This document shows, one piece after another, positions 1 through 10,950 of a stretch of 64,000 nucleotides of DNA. The stretch's first letter is position 1; each line of letters opens with the position of its first letter. The translations under genes were made by a program, and so were the position numbers. Source of the DNA: Peltaster fructicola (lineage: Eukaryota; Ascomycota; Dothideomycetes); assembly GCA_001592805.2 (NCBI GenBank), contig CP051139.1:3286001-3350000 (forward strand), given 5' to 3'. A model generated the notes under the pieces. The model had not been told where the DNA came from. It did not search any database and saw only the letters and a list, made by a program, of their open reading frames with translations.

Positions 1-173
1 CACTCCACAGCAACAAGCACGAGCACCCGGCAAGCACACTTCTCTGTGTCACAGGCTATAGCCATAGGAGTCTGAGCATCAGGTCTGGAAACCACGAAGA
101 TCCAGTACTTGAATCAAAGCTATGCGGGAAGCATAAACGACATTCAACATACTACCCTTAACTTGGAGACACA

Positions 174-2501
174 ATGTCACTGGCAGCAACCCTTTCTGCC
201 AGTGGCATGCGGCCAGCCAGCTTCCTGCCTGCTATCAAATGCTCAAGCTGCGGCGAGGAGATTGAGATAGCGCGTATGGGCGAGCACATCTGCGGACCAG
301 CACCACCTCAACAGAATCGACCTGCGCCAGCAGCATTGTCAAACCCATACTCACCACCACAATGGAACGCGCCGCAACAGCACCAGGCTTCTTCTCCTCT
401 TCAGCATGCACATTCTCCTTCCGACGCCATGATACAGTCACACACACTAGCACCTGCGACGACAGGATCGTCGAGGTCTGCGAAACCCTCCATGCCTCCT
501 AGAATCAATCCAGACGCTGCCAACAGGCCGTTCCTAGCACCATCATACCCTCGATCGGCATCACCAGCTTCTCCTGTGCTGAGCATACGATCAGGACGAT
601 CAGGCAGCAGTAATGGTTCGCGGCCACCAATGCTCAGAACCATGACGATGCCAATCAACCTTCGAGATCGATCACCGAGTCCTGAGATGGCATCAAATCT
701 TGACTGCGCATTCCCGTCCTTCCCAACCTCGACCAGCAGACCTGGCACAAGCAACGGCCGCAAAACTCCGACGCCGAGCGAGCGAGCTCCGTCCAGAAGT
801 GGTCTACGACCAGGGCAGGAGGCTTTCGCAATAGAGCCTCGCAGTCCACGAGCAACAGGAGGTGAATCTGTAATGAAGAAAGCGAACACACTGAGAAGCG
901 GGCCATTCGATGCAGGAAGGCGGAAAACGAGTCGCGAGGAGAAGGCAGCTGTGCCAGCACTGCCATCGAGCATCGCAGTGCCTAATCCATTCCCATTGCG
1001 AGAGCCATCTCCTGAGAGGATGGAGCAGCTGCCGGCACGAAAAGCATCCCTGCCCCAGGAAACACCATCGATGAACAACTTCCATGAGGAGCCAAGCGGG
1101 AACGTGTCATCAAAAGTACCAGTGCCACTGCGTCTCACCGAGCGTAGTAACACATTCCCTCTGCCTCCCGGCAGTGAGCACGAGGAGCCTCGTTCGCCTG
1201 GATTTCCACGAAGACCTAGCGAACCGGCAGTACGCGGTCGAGACCGACGACCCTCGATCGCTGCCAGCATGAGATCAGAATCGCGACCACGTCAATACGA
1301 GGCCGTTGTTCGTCCACAAAGTCGGAACGGTCCACGCACCGATCCTCGCCTGCAGGACGCACCGCCCGTGCCGAAGCCAGTCCAGCAGTACCGACAACCC
1401 AGCAAACATGCGCCATCAGAGTCAGCATCTTCAGCATCATCAATTTCACCATCATACAGTAATACTAATAGTAGTGAAGGACCCAGTCCTATAAGCAGCG
1501 CAGCTAGCAGCGTAGATCTGTTTTCTCCAATCAGCCAGGCATCTGCTCATGAAAGAGATGAGCGACCCAAATCCATCGGCCGGTCAGCGGGATATAGCAC
1601 GAGAAGTCAACAGCAGAACCCTGGCCTACGTGCTGAACAACCTGCGAAGAGGGCTTCGCCGCCAAACTTTGCCAGACCACGACCACATGGTGCTGGTGGA
1701 GCCGCCACGCAGCCTCAATTGCAGTCCATGAATGAGCTCGTGGAGTCACCAGAAGACCTTGAATCAGATGATTGGTCCAGCAGCAGAGCACCTCTAGCAG
1801 ACGCTTGGCCAGCTCTTAGCATTCCTAGCAATGACTACGATCCGTACAAGCCACCTTCACCAAATCCAACGACAAGGTCACGGTCGAAAAGCAACGCTAG
1901 CGAGTACTCACTATACGAGCCGGATCCAGTCTCGTCAGTGCCTCTCCCTCCAATGCCTACAGCACCCCTGCGGCCAATACAACGCCGCAACACAAGTGCA
2001 AAGCCGATTTGCAGAGGCTGCAACCTTGTGATCGAGGGCAAGTCGGTAAAGGCAGCCGATGGCAGGCTGACTGGTCGCTGGCACAAGCAGTGCTTCACTT
2101 GCAGGACGTGTTCGCAGCCATTCGCGACTGCCGACTTCTATGTCATCAATGATCAGCCCTACTGCAAGCAGCACTACCACGAGAAGAACGGCTCGGTCTG
2201 CTCAGGATGTCAGCGAGGCATAGAAGGACAGTACCTTGAGACCAGCAATCACAATGCATCTGGTGCGCCTCGACGCAAGTTCCACCCGACCTGCTTCACG
2301 TGCTGTGAATGCAGGATCATTCTTTCGAACGACTATTTCGAGATCAATGGCAAACCCTACTGCGAGCGACATGCCTATATTGCGAAGCGTGGTCAAGCTG
2401 CACCAGGCGCATATCATCGCCCTGGACCTGGTGGTCTGCATCCACCCAGCCGCCGTGAACTGACGGCAGAACGACGGACGACAAAGCTCATGATGATGTG
2501 A
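174..2501 (+). CDS. Paxillin-like double LIM-domain protein
   Basis: Single-exon gene of 775 residues. The first in-frame ATG sits behind a CA-rich leader. Residues 23-40 hold a small Cys/His cluster (CSSCGEEIEIARMGEHIC) that probably binds zinc. Residues 45-600 are Pro/Ser/Arg-rich and look disordered. Two LIM zinc-binding modules follow at about 613-669 and 676-743, each with the usual CxxC...HxxC...CxxC spacing; LIM1 starts CRGCNLVIEGK. The tail is short and basic. In fungi this layout (long disordered region plus C-terminal LIM pair) matches paxillin-like Pxl1/Pxl-type scaffolds, which act at polarity sites and the contractile ring with Rho GTPases. The LIM domains are seen directly; the role at cortical actin is inferred. 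No membrane segment or signal peptide is visible. A Rho-GAP with LIM domains is unlikely because no GAP domain is present. Confidence 0.88.
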   Translation: MSLAATLSASGMRPASFLPAIKCSSCGEEIEIARMGEHICGPAPPQQNRPAPAALSNPYSPPQWNAPQQHQASSPLQHAHSPSDAMIQSHTLAPATTGSSRSAKPSMPPRINPDAANRPFLAPSYPRSASPASPVLSIRSGRSGSSNGSRPPMLRTMTMPINLRDRSPSPEMASNLDCAFPSFPTSTSRPGTSNGRKTPTPSERAPSRSGLRPGQEAFAIEPRSPRATGGESVMKKANTLRSGPFDAGRRKTSREEKAAVPALPSSIAVPNPFPLREPSPERMEQLPARKASLPQETPSMNNFHEEPSGNVSSKVPVPLRLTERSNTFPLPPGSEHEEPRSPGFPRRPSEPAVRGRDRRPSIAASMRSESRPRQYEAVVRPQSRNGPRTDPRLQDAPPVPKPVQQYRQPSKHAPSESASSASSISPSYSNTNSSEGPSPISSAASSVDLFSPISQASAHERDERPKSIGRSAGYSTRSQQQNPGLRAEQPAKRASPPNFARPRPHGAGGAATQPQLQSMNELVESPEDLESDDWSSSRAPLADAWPALSIPSNDYDPYKPPSPNPTTRSRSKSNASEYSLYEPDPVSSVPLPPMPTAPLRPIQRRNTSAKPICRGCNLVIEGKSVKAADGRLTGRWHKQCFTCRTCSQPFATADFYVINDQPYCKQHYHEKNGSVCSGCQRGIEGQYLETSNHNASGAPRRKFHPTCFTCCECRIILSNDYFEINGKPYCERHAYIAKRGQAAPGAYHRPGPGGLHPPSRRELTAERRTTKLMMM

Positions 2502-4497
2502 GCTCAGCAACCTCGTATACACCTAACTTTCTACACACACGTACTTGCCCTCGAAACGGTGCCACGGACAGCAGTCGACTCGGCGAAGTTCAGACTGTCA
2601 TCATTACAATCTCTAACACATCTTCCTTCTGTGTTGATACCCACTGGCATATTGTGCAGCGCTTGCGTTTGGACTCGGCAGTGATCCTTGTTCAAGGAGG
2701 CTATAGCAACAGCATAGACTGCATACTTCTTAATGTATACACGACATCTCGCGATCAGCATCTCCAAAACATGATTTGCAGCCTGTCTGCAGCATGTTGT
2801 CATCATCATGCAAGTAGGCGAGACTGCTCGGCTGAGGAAGTATCGGATTTTGTTGATTACCTGATCAGCCTCTTCCGTCGTGACACAAAATCATTCTGTC
2901 CAGCGCATTGTATGTGTTCCTTCTGCGTGTCAGAGCTTCCGATCGGAATGGAAGGCCAAACGTTCGAAGAAGGTTCTCTTCCAGGACCTGGTCAGCAATA
3001 ATAGCTCCAAGTTCCAGTGCAGATCTTCAGATCTTATGCAGCGCATTGGCCGGCTGCTAATATCGTGCTAATCGCGATCGGCAACGATTGTAGGGAGCAA
3101 CGAACTCGAAATCATGCTGAGGCACTGGCATGCGTGTGTCTCAATGTCGCTGCCGGCACAGGTCGACATTGCCTGCTCGAGCTTTCACTCTGCTTGCTTG
3201 CGTGGATCGCAGCCCTCTCGTTCTAAGGGTCAGCGATGGGGACAGTTCATGCAAGGGATGAAAGGTCGGGCTGGCCTAGGTCGAAAGGTTAATCAAGATT
3301 CGCGCACCCTAAATAGCAGTATCCTGCATGACGATCTCCTTGACTTGGGTCGAAGGAAATGATGTGCAGCTGTCAAGCCGAGCAATACATCATCGACACG
3401 ATGGTGAGGTGAGTGCAGCGACGAGCTGGCCAGGCAAGATGTACGGTGAACCTTGGGCCTCTTGTCTTTGAATGGCAGCATGCACGACATCACCCTTTTC
3501 TCGCCACCTAGCACTGTCTCACAGGGTGGTACAGCGCGAAGCGACTATCCCTGGGTGTCAGACTTCGCCCTTGATCATGCGAGTGTGAGGAGACGGTGCG
3601 CTTGGACTTGTCGTGCCTTGGCTCCTCTCCAGCTCGACAGTGCATATGCTTTGCCGTTTGATCTACACGTTCGATTTGACTTGGAATCCGACCTGCGGTT
3701 TTGCCGTGATACTGGGAGTTCACATCTAAGGTGATGGCCGTTTCTAGCGTCAGCTCGTCGCGATAGTGCAGACCTACGCATTAAACTCTTCGTCGAAGCA
3801 TTTGCCCGTTTGCAACGTTGTATTCGGAAGACTGAAGATTTGCTGTTCAAAGGGTGTCACGGACGATTAAAGCACCTGCGCCGCTGATTGCGCTAGCGTC
3901 CTTCTCCCAAGCCCTGTCCGGCACAAACCAACCTTCCTACGTTCATTCTTCACCATTTGGGCATCGCATAAGCAAAGCAGAATCCTTCCACCACACGGCC
4001 GTCACTTTTACTCCTCCTCCAATAGTGAACGCTGGCGTCTGTCCGATTGTTCACTGCTGTGCGATAACAAAACAAATACTCTTGCTTGCAAACGTTCGAG
4101 CAGACCTCACAGAAACATCCACCACCGCAGCACGTCATCTCACACCTCGAAAAGCTACTGTCTACAACACTTGCGCGGTCTCATAGCTCGAGTCGCATAT
4201 GCTGGAGTACTGGTAGACGTCATTTGGCCAGCTCACAGTACTTCCGACACTTCCTGCAACCGACTTGTGAGCATTTTGAGCGCCTCCTGAGCCATGGATA
4301 CACATGACCTACAGGGTGCAGCTTCGGCCATTGGCTAGATGCTTGCTCGCGGTCTTGCGCATCCTTTGCCCAGCGAGGTCCGTCCGCAACCACATACTAA
4401 CACCATCACAGGCAGGACTACCATAGCTTGACATCATTTGATCCTTTCTCCCTACCAACATACACTCGCGAGGACACCTTTTACTACAACTTTCAAG
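2502..4497. other. Intergenic region between LIM gene and G-alpha
   Basis: About 2 kb without a gene that I can support. Open frames of 60-167 codons occur on both strands but show no domain, no splice partners and no consistent composition. The first few hundred bases are probably the 3' untranslated region of the LIM gene. The last part should hold the promoter and leader of the G-alpha gene, which are often long in fungi. Confidence 0.5.
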
Positions 4498-5732
4498 ATG
4501 GGTTGCGGCGCGAGTTCGGAATCAAAAGAGGGCAAGGCGAGGAATGAGGAGATCGAGAATCAGCTCAAGCGCGACAGACTAAACCAGCGCAATGAAATCA
4601 AGATGCTCCTACTCGGAGCTGGAGAATCTGGCAAATCCACCATCCTCAAGCAAATGAAACTCATCCACGAGGGAGGATACTCACGAGATGAACGGGAGAG
4701 CTTCCGCGAGGTATATCAGCTTCCACCTCTCACTTCGCAAATCACTGACTTGAAAACAGATCATATTCTCCAACACAGTGCAGTCGATGCGTGTCATATT
4801 GGAGGCCATGGAGAGCTTAGAGCTGCCGCTCGACGATCAGCGCGCAGAATACCACGTTCAAACCATCTTCATGCAACCCGCACAGATCGAGGGTGATGTC
4901 CTGCCGCCGGAGGTTGGTCAGGCCATCAAGACACTATGGGCAGATGCGGGCGTCCAAGCAGCATTCCAGCGCAGTCGAGAGTACCAGCTGAACGACAGCG
5001 CCAAATACTATTTCGACTCCATCGACACAATTGCGTCGCCAAATTACGTACCTTCAGACCAGGATGTCCTTCGATCACGTGTCAAGACCACTGGAATCAC
5101 CGAGACCACATTCATCATCGGCGAGCTGACATACCGCATGTTCGACGTGGGTGGACAGCGATCGGAACGAAAGAAGTGGATTCACTGCTTTGAGAATGTC
5201 ACCACTATTCTCTTCCTAGTCGCCATATCGGAGTACGATCAGCTGCTTTTCGAGGATGAAACGGTCAACCGCATGCAAGAGGCACTCACACTTTTCGACT
5301 CAATCTGCAACAGCCGTTGGTTCACGAAGACCAGCATCATCCTTTTCCTTAACAAGATCGACCGCTTCAAGGAGAAGCTGCCAGTTTCGCCCATGAAGAA
5401 CTACTTCCCAGACTACGAAGGTGGTCAGGAGTACGCCTCAGCTTGCGACTACATTCTTAACCGCTTCGTTTCGTAAGTGCCAGCAGCGCCGGTTCATGTT
5501 TGCAGTCCCACTGACTTATCCCTTAGCCTCAACCAACATCCCACGAAGCAAATCTATACACACTTTACCTGCGCCACGGATACGATGCAAATTCGATTCG
5601 TCATGGCTGCTGTGAATGACATAATCATTCAAGAAAACCTGCGTATGTGCGGCATGGTGTGAGCGAGAGATGAATGGAGAACTCTCACTAAAACTTGTGC
5701 TTCTTCTTGCAGAACGGGTGGGTTTGCTTTGA
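4498..5732 (+). CDS. gna-1: Heterotrimeric G protein alpha subunit, group I (Gi-like)
   Basis: Signals from cell-surface receptors and is a GTPase bound to the inner plasma membrane. Model exons are 4498-4710, 4760-5472 and 5527 onward. The product begins [18 protein letters not shown], with Gly2/Cys3 for myristoylation and palmitoylation. It carries the P-loop GAGESGKST, the switch I region RSRVKTTGI, switch [14 protein letters not shown], the NKxD motif FLNKIDRF and the TCAT motif. Sequence is close to fungal FadA/GNA-1 throughout. The 3' end is ambiguous. Reading through gives NLRMCGMV with a stop at 5660-5662, keeping the Cys at -4 that pertussis toxin modifies in this class. Removing a possible intron at 5643-5712 (GTATGT...TTGCAG) gives NLQRVGLL with a stop at 5730-5732. 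Both forms are 353 residues. The read-through end is closer to the usual CGLI ending, so I regard it as the default. Confidence 0.93.
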
Positions 5733-6195
5733 TAACGCAAGCCTGAAATGACCCCCGATCAATCGACAAACACACCACACCACACACATTTACAACACTA
5801 CCTGACTCTTTTGTCACTACTCAGCAATACAACAACTACGAATTCTTGAACGCGGAAGAACAAAACTCCTCACTGCGGTAAGAGCTAGGGCGGATACCCT
5901 CGAGGTACCACGTGTGTCACTTTGTACAATCAAGGTCACCAGATCGATGCGACTGGAGGCAATGGACTCTTGGGAGGCATTATTTTGGCGGCTACTCACT
6001 TCGGACCAGGCGCACGTGAGTGGTGCAGGCGGCGGCGTTCTGAGACATATGGCGCTCAACCTTTCCCTTTCCACACGAACGTGCTGCAGCGGCTTCGAAA
6101 GCTCAAGCCAGTGATGCAGAGGTACATGCAGCGGTCTGTACACGGCCGCTATATGTAGTAGTTTAAGCATACATAACAGTACCTCTCACAGCAGC
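5733..6195. other. Convergent intergenic region
   Basis: Lies between the 3' ends of the G-alpha gene (plus) and the GPI11 gene (minus). It should contain both 3' untranslated regions. I see no gene or repeat in it. Confidence 0.5.
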
Positions 6196-6963
6196 TCATG
6201 TGATCCTCATCTTTAAGCCTTTGAGGACGTAGCCTCCAATCAGCTTGCCAGCAATAGCTCCGATATACACTCCTGCAACTATTGTTACTGGCCACCTTTG
6301 CCAGTCCCTGTCCCAGTCCAAAGGTATTGGAATTGCACCAATCCAAGCTCCTAAGCACGCTCCTAGGCTCATACCATAAGCTTCATCAATAGGCAGCTGT
6401 AAGCTTGCAATTCGAAGCCATGTATGCTTGTCCAGACCATGGGCGAAGAACAATTGAGGTGAGGTCAGCAGTGCAAAATGCAGTGCCAGTAGTAGTGTCT
6501 CGATCGTATTTGAGACCAGTGGTCCGCCGAACATTATGACAGTAACAAAGAGGAGTGGCGCCGACAGAGTGATGGTGAGAAAAAGTGAGAGGAAGGCAGG
6601 CTGCGCCGTCAGCCATTGTAGAACTTACATGCATCTTGTACGTACTACGATCTTCAAGCCAAGGTCTTGTGTATACTTTGCAGCCTTCTTCTTCTGTGCA
6701 CTCTTGGACACTGGCGGCGGTGCTTGTCCGGACATGGGCAGGCACAGCACGCAATAAGCAAGCTGTAGAGCTGCTATGGTCGGTGCCAGACCGAGCAATG
6801 TCGACGACGGCTCTCGAACCAGCGATCTAAAGTTGAACAGTAGAAGTGAGATCAGCACGATCGGGTGAACATTGGCGGCAAAAAGTGAGAGCTGATCAGG
6901 CAAGACGTCAATCGGCTTTCGTGTAGACTGCGTCGTCGATGAGGATGCGGTCGAAGGTGCCAT
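6196..6963 (-). CDS. GPI11: GPI11/PIG-F, GPI-anchor biosynthesis membrane protein
   Basis: Subunit that helps add ethanolamine phosphate to the GPI precursor in the endoplasmic reticulum, partnering the GPI13/GPI7-type transferases. Exons are 6646-6963 and 6196-6600, separated by a 45-bp intron with donor GTACGT and acceptor GCGCAG; the product is 240 residues. Exon 1 has a Ser/Thr-rich start, then hydrophobic segments around VLISLLLFNF and LAPTIAALQLAYCVLCL. Exon 2 has further membrane segments and the family signature near the end, LQLPIDEAYGMSLGACLGAW followed by WPVTIVAGVYIGAIAGKLIG. The length and the hydrophobic pattern fit the family. It is divergent from the recycling-factor gene, with 162 bp between the two start codons. 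Confidence 0.88.
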
Positions 6964-7125
6964 TTTGTATTGGCGAGTAAGGTACTGGAGGACGAGGAGC
7001 GCAGTTCGATGTGCATGCTAGAAGTTCAGATGTCTACACGTGAAATTTGAAGCTCAAACGCGTCATGCCTTTAGCTACGAGCTCTACGTTTGGGAAGTCA
7101 ACACAGCATTGTTACATTTCCTATC

Positions 7126-8076
7126 ATGAGTGCTGTGCGATTTGCCTCAAACATCTCCAATAAGGTCAGCAGAGCCAATGCCTGCCAATATGGCACAGCA
7201 AGGTGAAGTACAGCAGTCTGGCTCCCGATCCTGTGCTAATACTATGCTGCAGCTTGAGAACGCCTTCGACAAAGGTCATTCAGTCTAGCACAACGCTGCC
7301 GCGACAAATACGATGTCTATACTGCCCATCTACCAAATCATCGCAGACTCGCCGCGCCTTTACCACCTCAGGCAGCCTGCAGAAGAAAGCTGGCAAACAG
7401 CCTCGTGATGTAACGAAAGATACTGGGAAAGAGACGGCTGCAGACGATCCATACGACTTCACCACACTTGAAGCAGATATCCAGGCTGTGCTGGAGCGCC
7501 TGAAGAATGATCTGTCGAAGCTCAGGACAGGAGGACGATTCAACCATGAGGTCCTCGAAAATCTTCGAGTGCAGCCAGACAAGAGCAGTGACAGCAGGGT
7601 GAAGCTGAATGACCTGGCGCAGGTTATACCCAAAGGTCGCACGATCCAGATTATTGTCGGCGAGAAAGACGTGAGTCTGCGTGTGACGGTGGACCACCGC
7701 AACATTACTGACATGGACATAGCATGTGAAGCAAGTCTCGTCCGCGATACAAGGGAGTGACCTGTCGCTCACACCTCAGCCGGATCCAACAGGAAGCAAT
7801 CCGCAATTGCTTGAGATCAAGATACCACCTCCGACGGCTGAATCACGACAGGCTGCCGTGAAGGAGGCGGTCAAAGCTGGCGAGAAGGCATCTGTGGCCG
7901 TCAGGGACGCACGAGCGAAACAGCACAAGAAGCATCGCGCTATGCAGCTTGCGAAGAGTGCCAAACCGGACGACCTCACGAAGGCTGCGAAGCAGATGGA
8001 GAAGGTCGTGGAATCAGGCCAACAGGATGTGAAGAAGGCTGTCGATAACGCCAAGAAGGTGTTGGAGAGTTCTTGA
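7126..8076 (+). CDS. RRF1: Mitochondrial ribosome recycling factor
   Basis: Splits mitochondrial ribosomes after termination, together with elongation factor G. The model has three exons, 7126-7202, 7253-7670 and 7723-8076, giving 282 residues. The first intron (donor GTGAAGT, branch CTAAT, acceptor CTGCAG) joins an ATG-initiated leader MSAVRFASNISNK to the long frame; without it the frame has only a GTG start. The N-terminus is basic and ends in RRAFTTSG, typical of a matrix-targeting peptide. The RRF core follows, with the conserved stretch around LRTGGRF, NDLAQVIPKGRTIQIIV, VKQVSSAIQGSDL and LLEIKIPPPTAESR, then a Lys/Ala-rich helix. The core order is as in bacterial Frr. The second intron is strongly supported by the domain; the first is inferred from splice signals and phase. 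Confidence 0.9.
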
Positions 8077-8470
8077 TAGTCGATATTCTCAAGCATCTTG
8101 GCATCACGCTTCGTCCTAGCACTGATTGGTTTATCATTGCGTTGTGCTCATTCACTGCTTCGTTGTGAACGCTGCGTTGCCCAAATTTGGCCGAAGGATT
8201 TCGACATATTATTGTTAGATTGAACAACATTGCCTTCTTCGCCAACCTCCTGCCACATACTGCCAACTGTGGGCAAACGTCCTCGGCCGTCTTGCGTATT
8301 GTGTACCTGCGGATAGGAGGCAGCAGACCGCATACGCGTCCGGCTCTATCGCCACTGCGGACAACGTACGTTGTAATATGAGTATAACGTCAGCTCTTGG
8401 TCTTGCGCGATGTACAGATAAATCCACAAAGGCCCAGCTTTCTGAGTGTTGAATACTCGCTCACCTGATC
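8077..8470. other. Intergenic region
   Basis: Short spacer between two plus-strand genes. It should hold the 3' untranslated region of the recycling factor and the promoter of the WSS1-type gene. Nothing else is visible. Confidence 0.5.
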
Positions 8471-10021
8471 ATGGATCCGCTTGGAGGACCAATCTACTCA
8501 GGCCGCAATCGAAGTGCTCGCAATGGCGGACCAAGTGGAGTGCAAAGCACATATGCCTCCCAGCTGAGAGAACATGAAGCCCTTTTCACCACCTACGAAC
8601 ACCTACAAGGTCTGCCTCGAGGCGATTCAGCTCTCACTTTGCTGCGCAAGGTGGCATCGATGGTCAAGCCCATCATGCGGAAGCGTGGCTGGACTGTTCG
8701 AGTGCTCGCAGAGTTTCTCCCTGTCGAAGCGAATCTTCTCGGACTCAACATCAATCGTGGCATGAAGATCTGCCTACGACTGCGGTACCACAACAACCCG
8801 GACCTGTTTCTGCCGATCGAACAGGTCGTCGACACCCTCCTGCACGAGCTCTCACACAATGTATGGGGCGAGCACGACGCCAACTTTCATAGGCTCTGGG
8901 ATGAGCTTCGAGATGAGCACGAGGTACTACTGTTCAAAGGCTTCACTGGAGAGGGCTTTCTTGGGCAGGGTCAGCGCCTTGGTGGTCGAAATGCCATGCC
9001 AGCTCCACAAGAGATGCGACGACTTGCTCGAGCCAGCGCTGAACAACGCCACAATCAAAGTGGATTATCTGCCGGCTCTGGTCGTCGTTTGGGTGGTGAA
9101 GCACTGCATAACGATCAGGATGTGCGTGAGGTCATTGCCGGTCAAGCACTGCTTCGCACTACAGTCAATCGAGGCTGCGGCTCCATTAGGAAAGATGCAG
9201 GTGCAATCGCAAGGTTGACTGATCGACAGACGTTCAGCACTCAGGCTGAGGAGGATGATGCAAATAATCGTGCTATAGCTGAGGCACTATTCGATCTTAT
9301 GGAGGCCGAAGAAACTGCAAAGCTCAATGGTACATACCGGGAGGCTCATCCTGCTGGTGGCCTAGCCTGGAGCAAAGAACATGGCTTGTACGATCCAAGC
9401 ACCGAGCAGACCTTGCGGAATGCCACAGTCAATGCTGTTCCGAGCGAAGAGGAACAGATGCGTTGGGCACTGGAGGAGAGTCAGCGGCTCGCACCATCAA
9501 GTGTCGGCAACACCTTTGGTGGTCTACCTCCCGAGTCTCTGGTATCTCCTATGACTCCAATGCCGTCAGAGAATGTGTCCAGGCCGCGAGCACCGTCACT
9601 GGCGTCCAGTCTCCGCAGCGTAGTCTCCGAGGTGTCATCTCTCTCATCCGTAACAAGGACCGTGGACTCAGCTAATCCGACTTCTCGAACACCAGGTCCC
9701 TTCGTCAACACTCTCTCGCCTATCGTTGATCTGTCCGAACCCTTCAATCCTGACGAGTGGGCTTGTTCAATCTGCACTTGCGTCAATCCTGTGCAGTTTC
9801 TGGCCTGCGACGCTTGTGGTAGTGAGAGGAACAAATCTATGAAAGCCCCCCGAGCCACTAGACGAGCAGGCGATGTGCCTTCGAGGCCCATCTCAATTGT
9901 GGACGGTCCTGAGAGCCCGTCACCACGGCGACTCGGTTGGAACTGTGCTCGCTGTGGGTCTTTCATGGAGCATAAATGGTGGACGTGCTCCGCCTGCGGG
10001 ATGATGAAAGAGTCGTCGTAG
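8471..10021 (+). CDS. WSS1: WLM-domain metalloprotease (WSS1-type) with two RanBP2 zinc fingers
   Basis: Single-exon gene of 516 residues. WSS1 proteases cut proteins crosslinked to DNA and act with SUMO and Cdc48 in genome maintenance. The WLM domain covers about residues 30-210 and contains the zinc-binding and catalytic HELSH at 125-129, followed by NVWGEHDANFHRLWDEL, which gives the third ligand. Two RanBP2-type zinc fingers lie near the C-terminus. They start at W430 (WACSICTCVNP...CDACGSER) and W490 (WNCARCGSF...CSACG). Such fingers usually bind ubiquitin, SUMO or RNA. The region 250-420 is low in structure. I saw no clear Cdc48-binding SHP box. The start codon matches the family, whose WLM domain begins close to the N-terminus. 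Confidence 0.9.
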   Translation: MDPLGGPIYSGRNRSARNGGPSGVQSTYASQLREHEALFTTYEHLQGLPRGDSALTLLRKVASMVKPIMRKRGWTVRVLAEFLPVEANLLGLNINRGMKICLRLRYHNNPDLFLPIEQVVDTLLHELSHNVWGEHDANFHRLWDELRDEHEVLLFKGFTGEGFLGQGQRLGGRNAMPAPQEMRRLARASAEQRHNQSGLSAGSGRRLGGEALHNDQDVREVIAGQALLRTTVNRGCGSIRKDAGAIARLTDRQTFSTQAEEDDANNRAIAEALFDLMEAEETAKLNGTYREAHPAGGLAWSKEHGLYDPSTEQTLRNATVNAVPSEEEQMRWALEESQRLAPSSVGNTFGGLPPESLVSPMTPMPSENVSRPRAPSLASSLRSVVSEVSSLSSVTRTVDSANPTSRTPGPFVNTLSPIVDLSEPFNPDEWACSICTCVNPVQFLACDACGSERNKSMKAPRATRRAGDVPSRPISIVDGPESPSPRRLGWNCARCGSFMEHKWWTCSACGMMKESS

Positions 10022-10262
10022 TGCCACCGACGACGCAATGGAAAACTGCATCAGCTGGTGGATTGTCGCTGGGGCTGGTGTATGAATGAGTATCGCCTCG
10101 CTGTCCTCCCGGACGAGCTAGCCTGGAGACACCATGCTGAGAGCAATGTCCCATCGGTATGTACGTTCTGGTAGATGCATTCACCGAGACTCCCGTCGCA
10201 CTACGCCCTCCTTCTCCTCTCCGAAGTCCTCCATTGGCAGAGCCGGCTGATCGTATGGCTGC

Positions 10263-10950
10263 ATGTACTCGCCGTCACACGCAAAGACAGAGCAGGTACA
10301 CCAAGAACTGGAGCATGATTCTTGCTGTGAGGGACCGCGTAGGCTTACCAAGAAGCCAGGCAGTCTGCGCTGGGACACCGTAGACCAAGGGCTCACACAG
10401 AAGCTATGTTCCACATGCGGTCTCCGCCGCCTGGCTTGGCAGAAGTCACTGAGCCGTAGCTCAAGCGAGGTAAGATAGTCACAGAGTGTCTTCGTCGTCC
10501 TGACTAAAGGAGTGGTCCTCGTCGGGAGAGCGAATCGGAGCAAACTGTCTTGAACAGTTACCCTGGCAAATGAACCTGCTGGGTCTTTGACAATGTGATC
10601 AAAGATGAAGATACAAAGCAGGGACCTCCTGTCAAGATTGAGCTCCCGGTGAAGCAAGAGGTCGACATCAAGAGGAGCCTATCGTCAAGGCTGAACCAAT
10701 GATCAAGAACGGACAATGTTCCAGGAGCGAGCCTGTCGTCATAAACGAACCGGCCATCGAAAACGAACTCATGATGGAGAGTGAGCCCGACGGTATGACT
10801 AATCAATCTCGCAGCCACTCCAACGACATGCTGCCACCAGAAACTCGTCCCAGTCCTCAACACGAAGCGGTTATCAAGCAAGAGACGATGGCCAAGCAAG
10901 AGCCAACAGACGATCAAGAACAATACTACACATTCAGTCTCTATTTATGA
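10263..10950 (+). pseudogene. Doubtful GATA-like / KxE-repeat locus, possibly decayed
   Basis: I do not recognise an intact gene here. One frame (10263-10478) has a stretch resembling the second half of a GATA zinc finger: TKKPGSLRW...KLCSTCGLRR. The first cysteine pair is not in the right place and the loop is too long by several residues. A good donor (GTAAGA) follows. Further on, one frame encodes PPVKIELPVKQEVDIK, and from about 10670 the neighbouring frame continues with EEPIVKAEP and, near the end, VIKQETMAKQEPTDDQEQYY, stopping at 10950. The repeated hydrophobic-Lys-x-Glu pattern resembles SUMO acceptor sites. The switch of frame inside one compositional tract suggests a frameshift or an unseen intron. 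The 3' end overlaps the last 17 bases of the kelch gene on the other strand. Confidence 0.3.

Noticed and set aside
401-1270. 289-codon minus-strand open frame opposite the LIM gene
   Set aside because: Mirror of a Ser/Pro/Arg-rich coding strand; such shadows are expected and it has no domain.
2498-3001. 167-codon open frame on the plus strand directly after the LIM gene
   Set aside because: It starts inside the stop region of the LIM gene, is rich in Cys/His/Ser without a motif, and lies where the 3' untranslated region should be.
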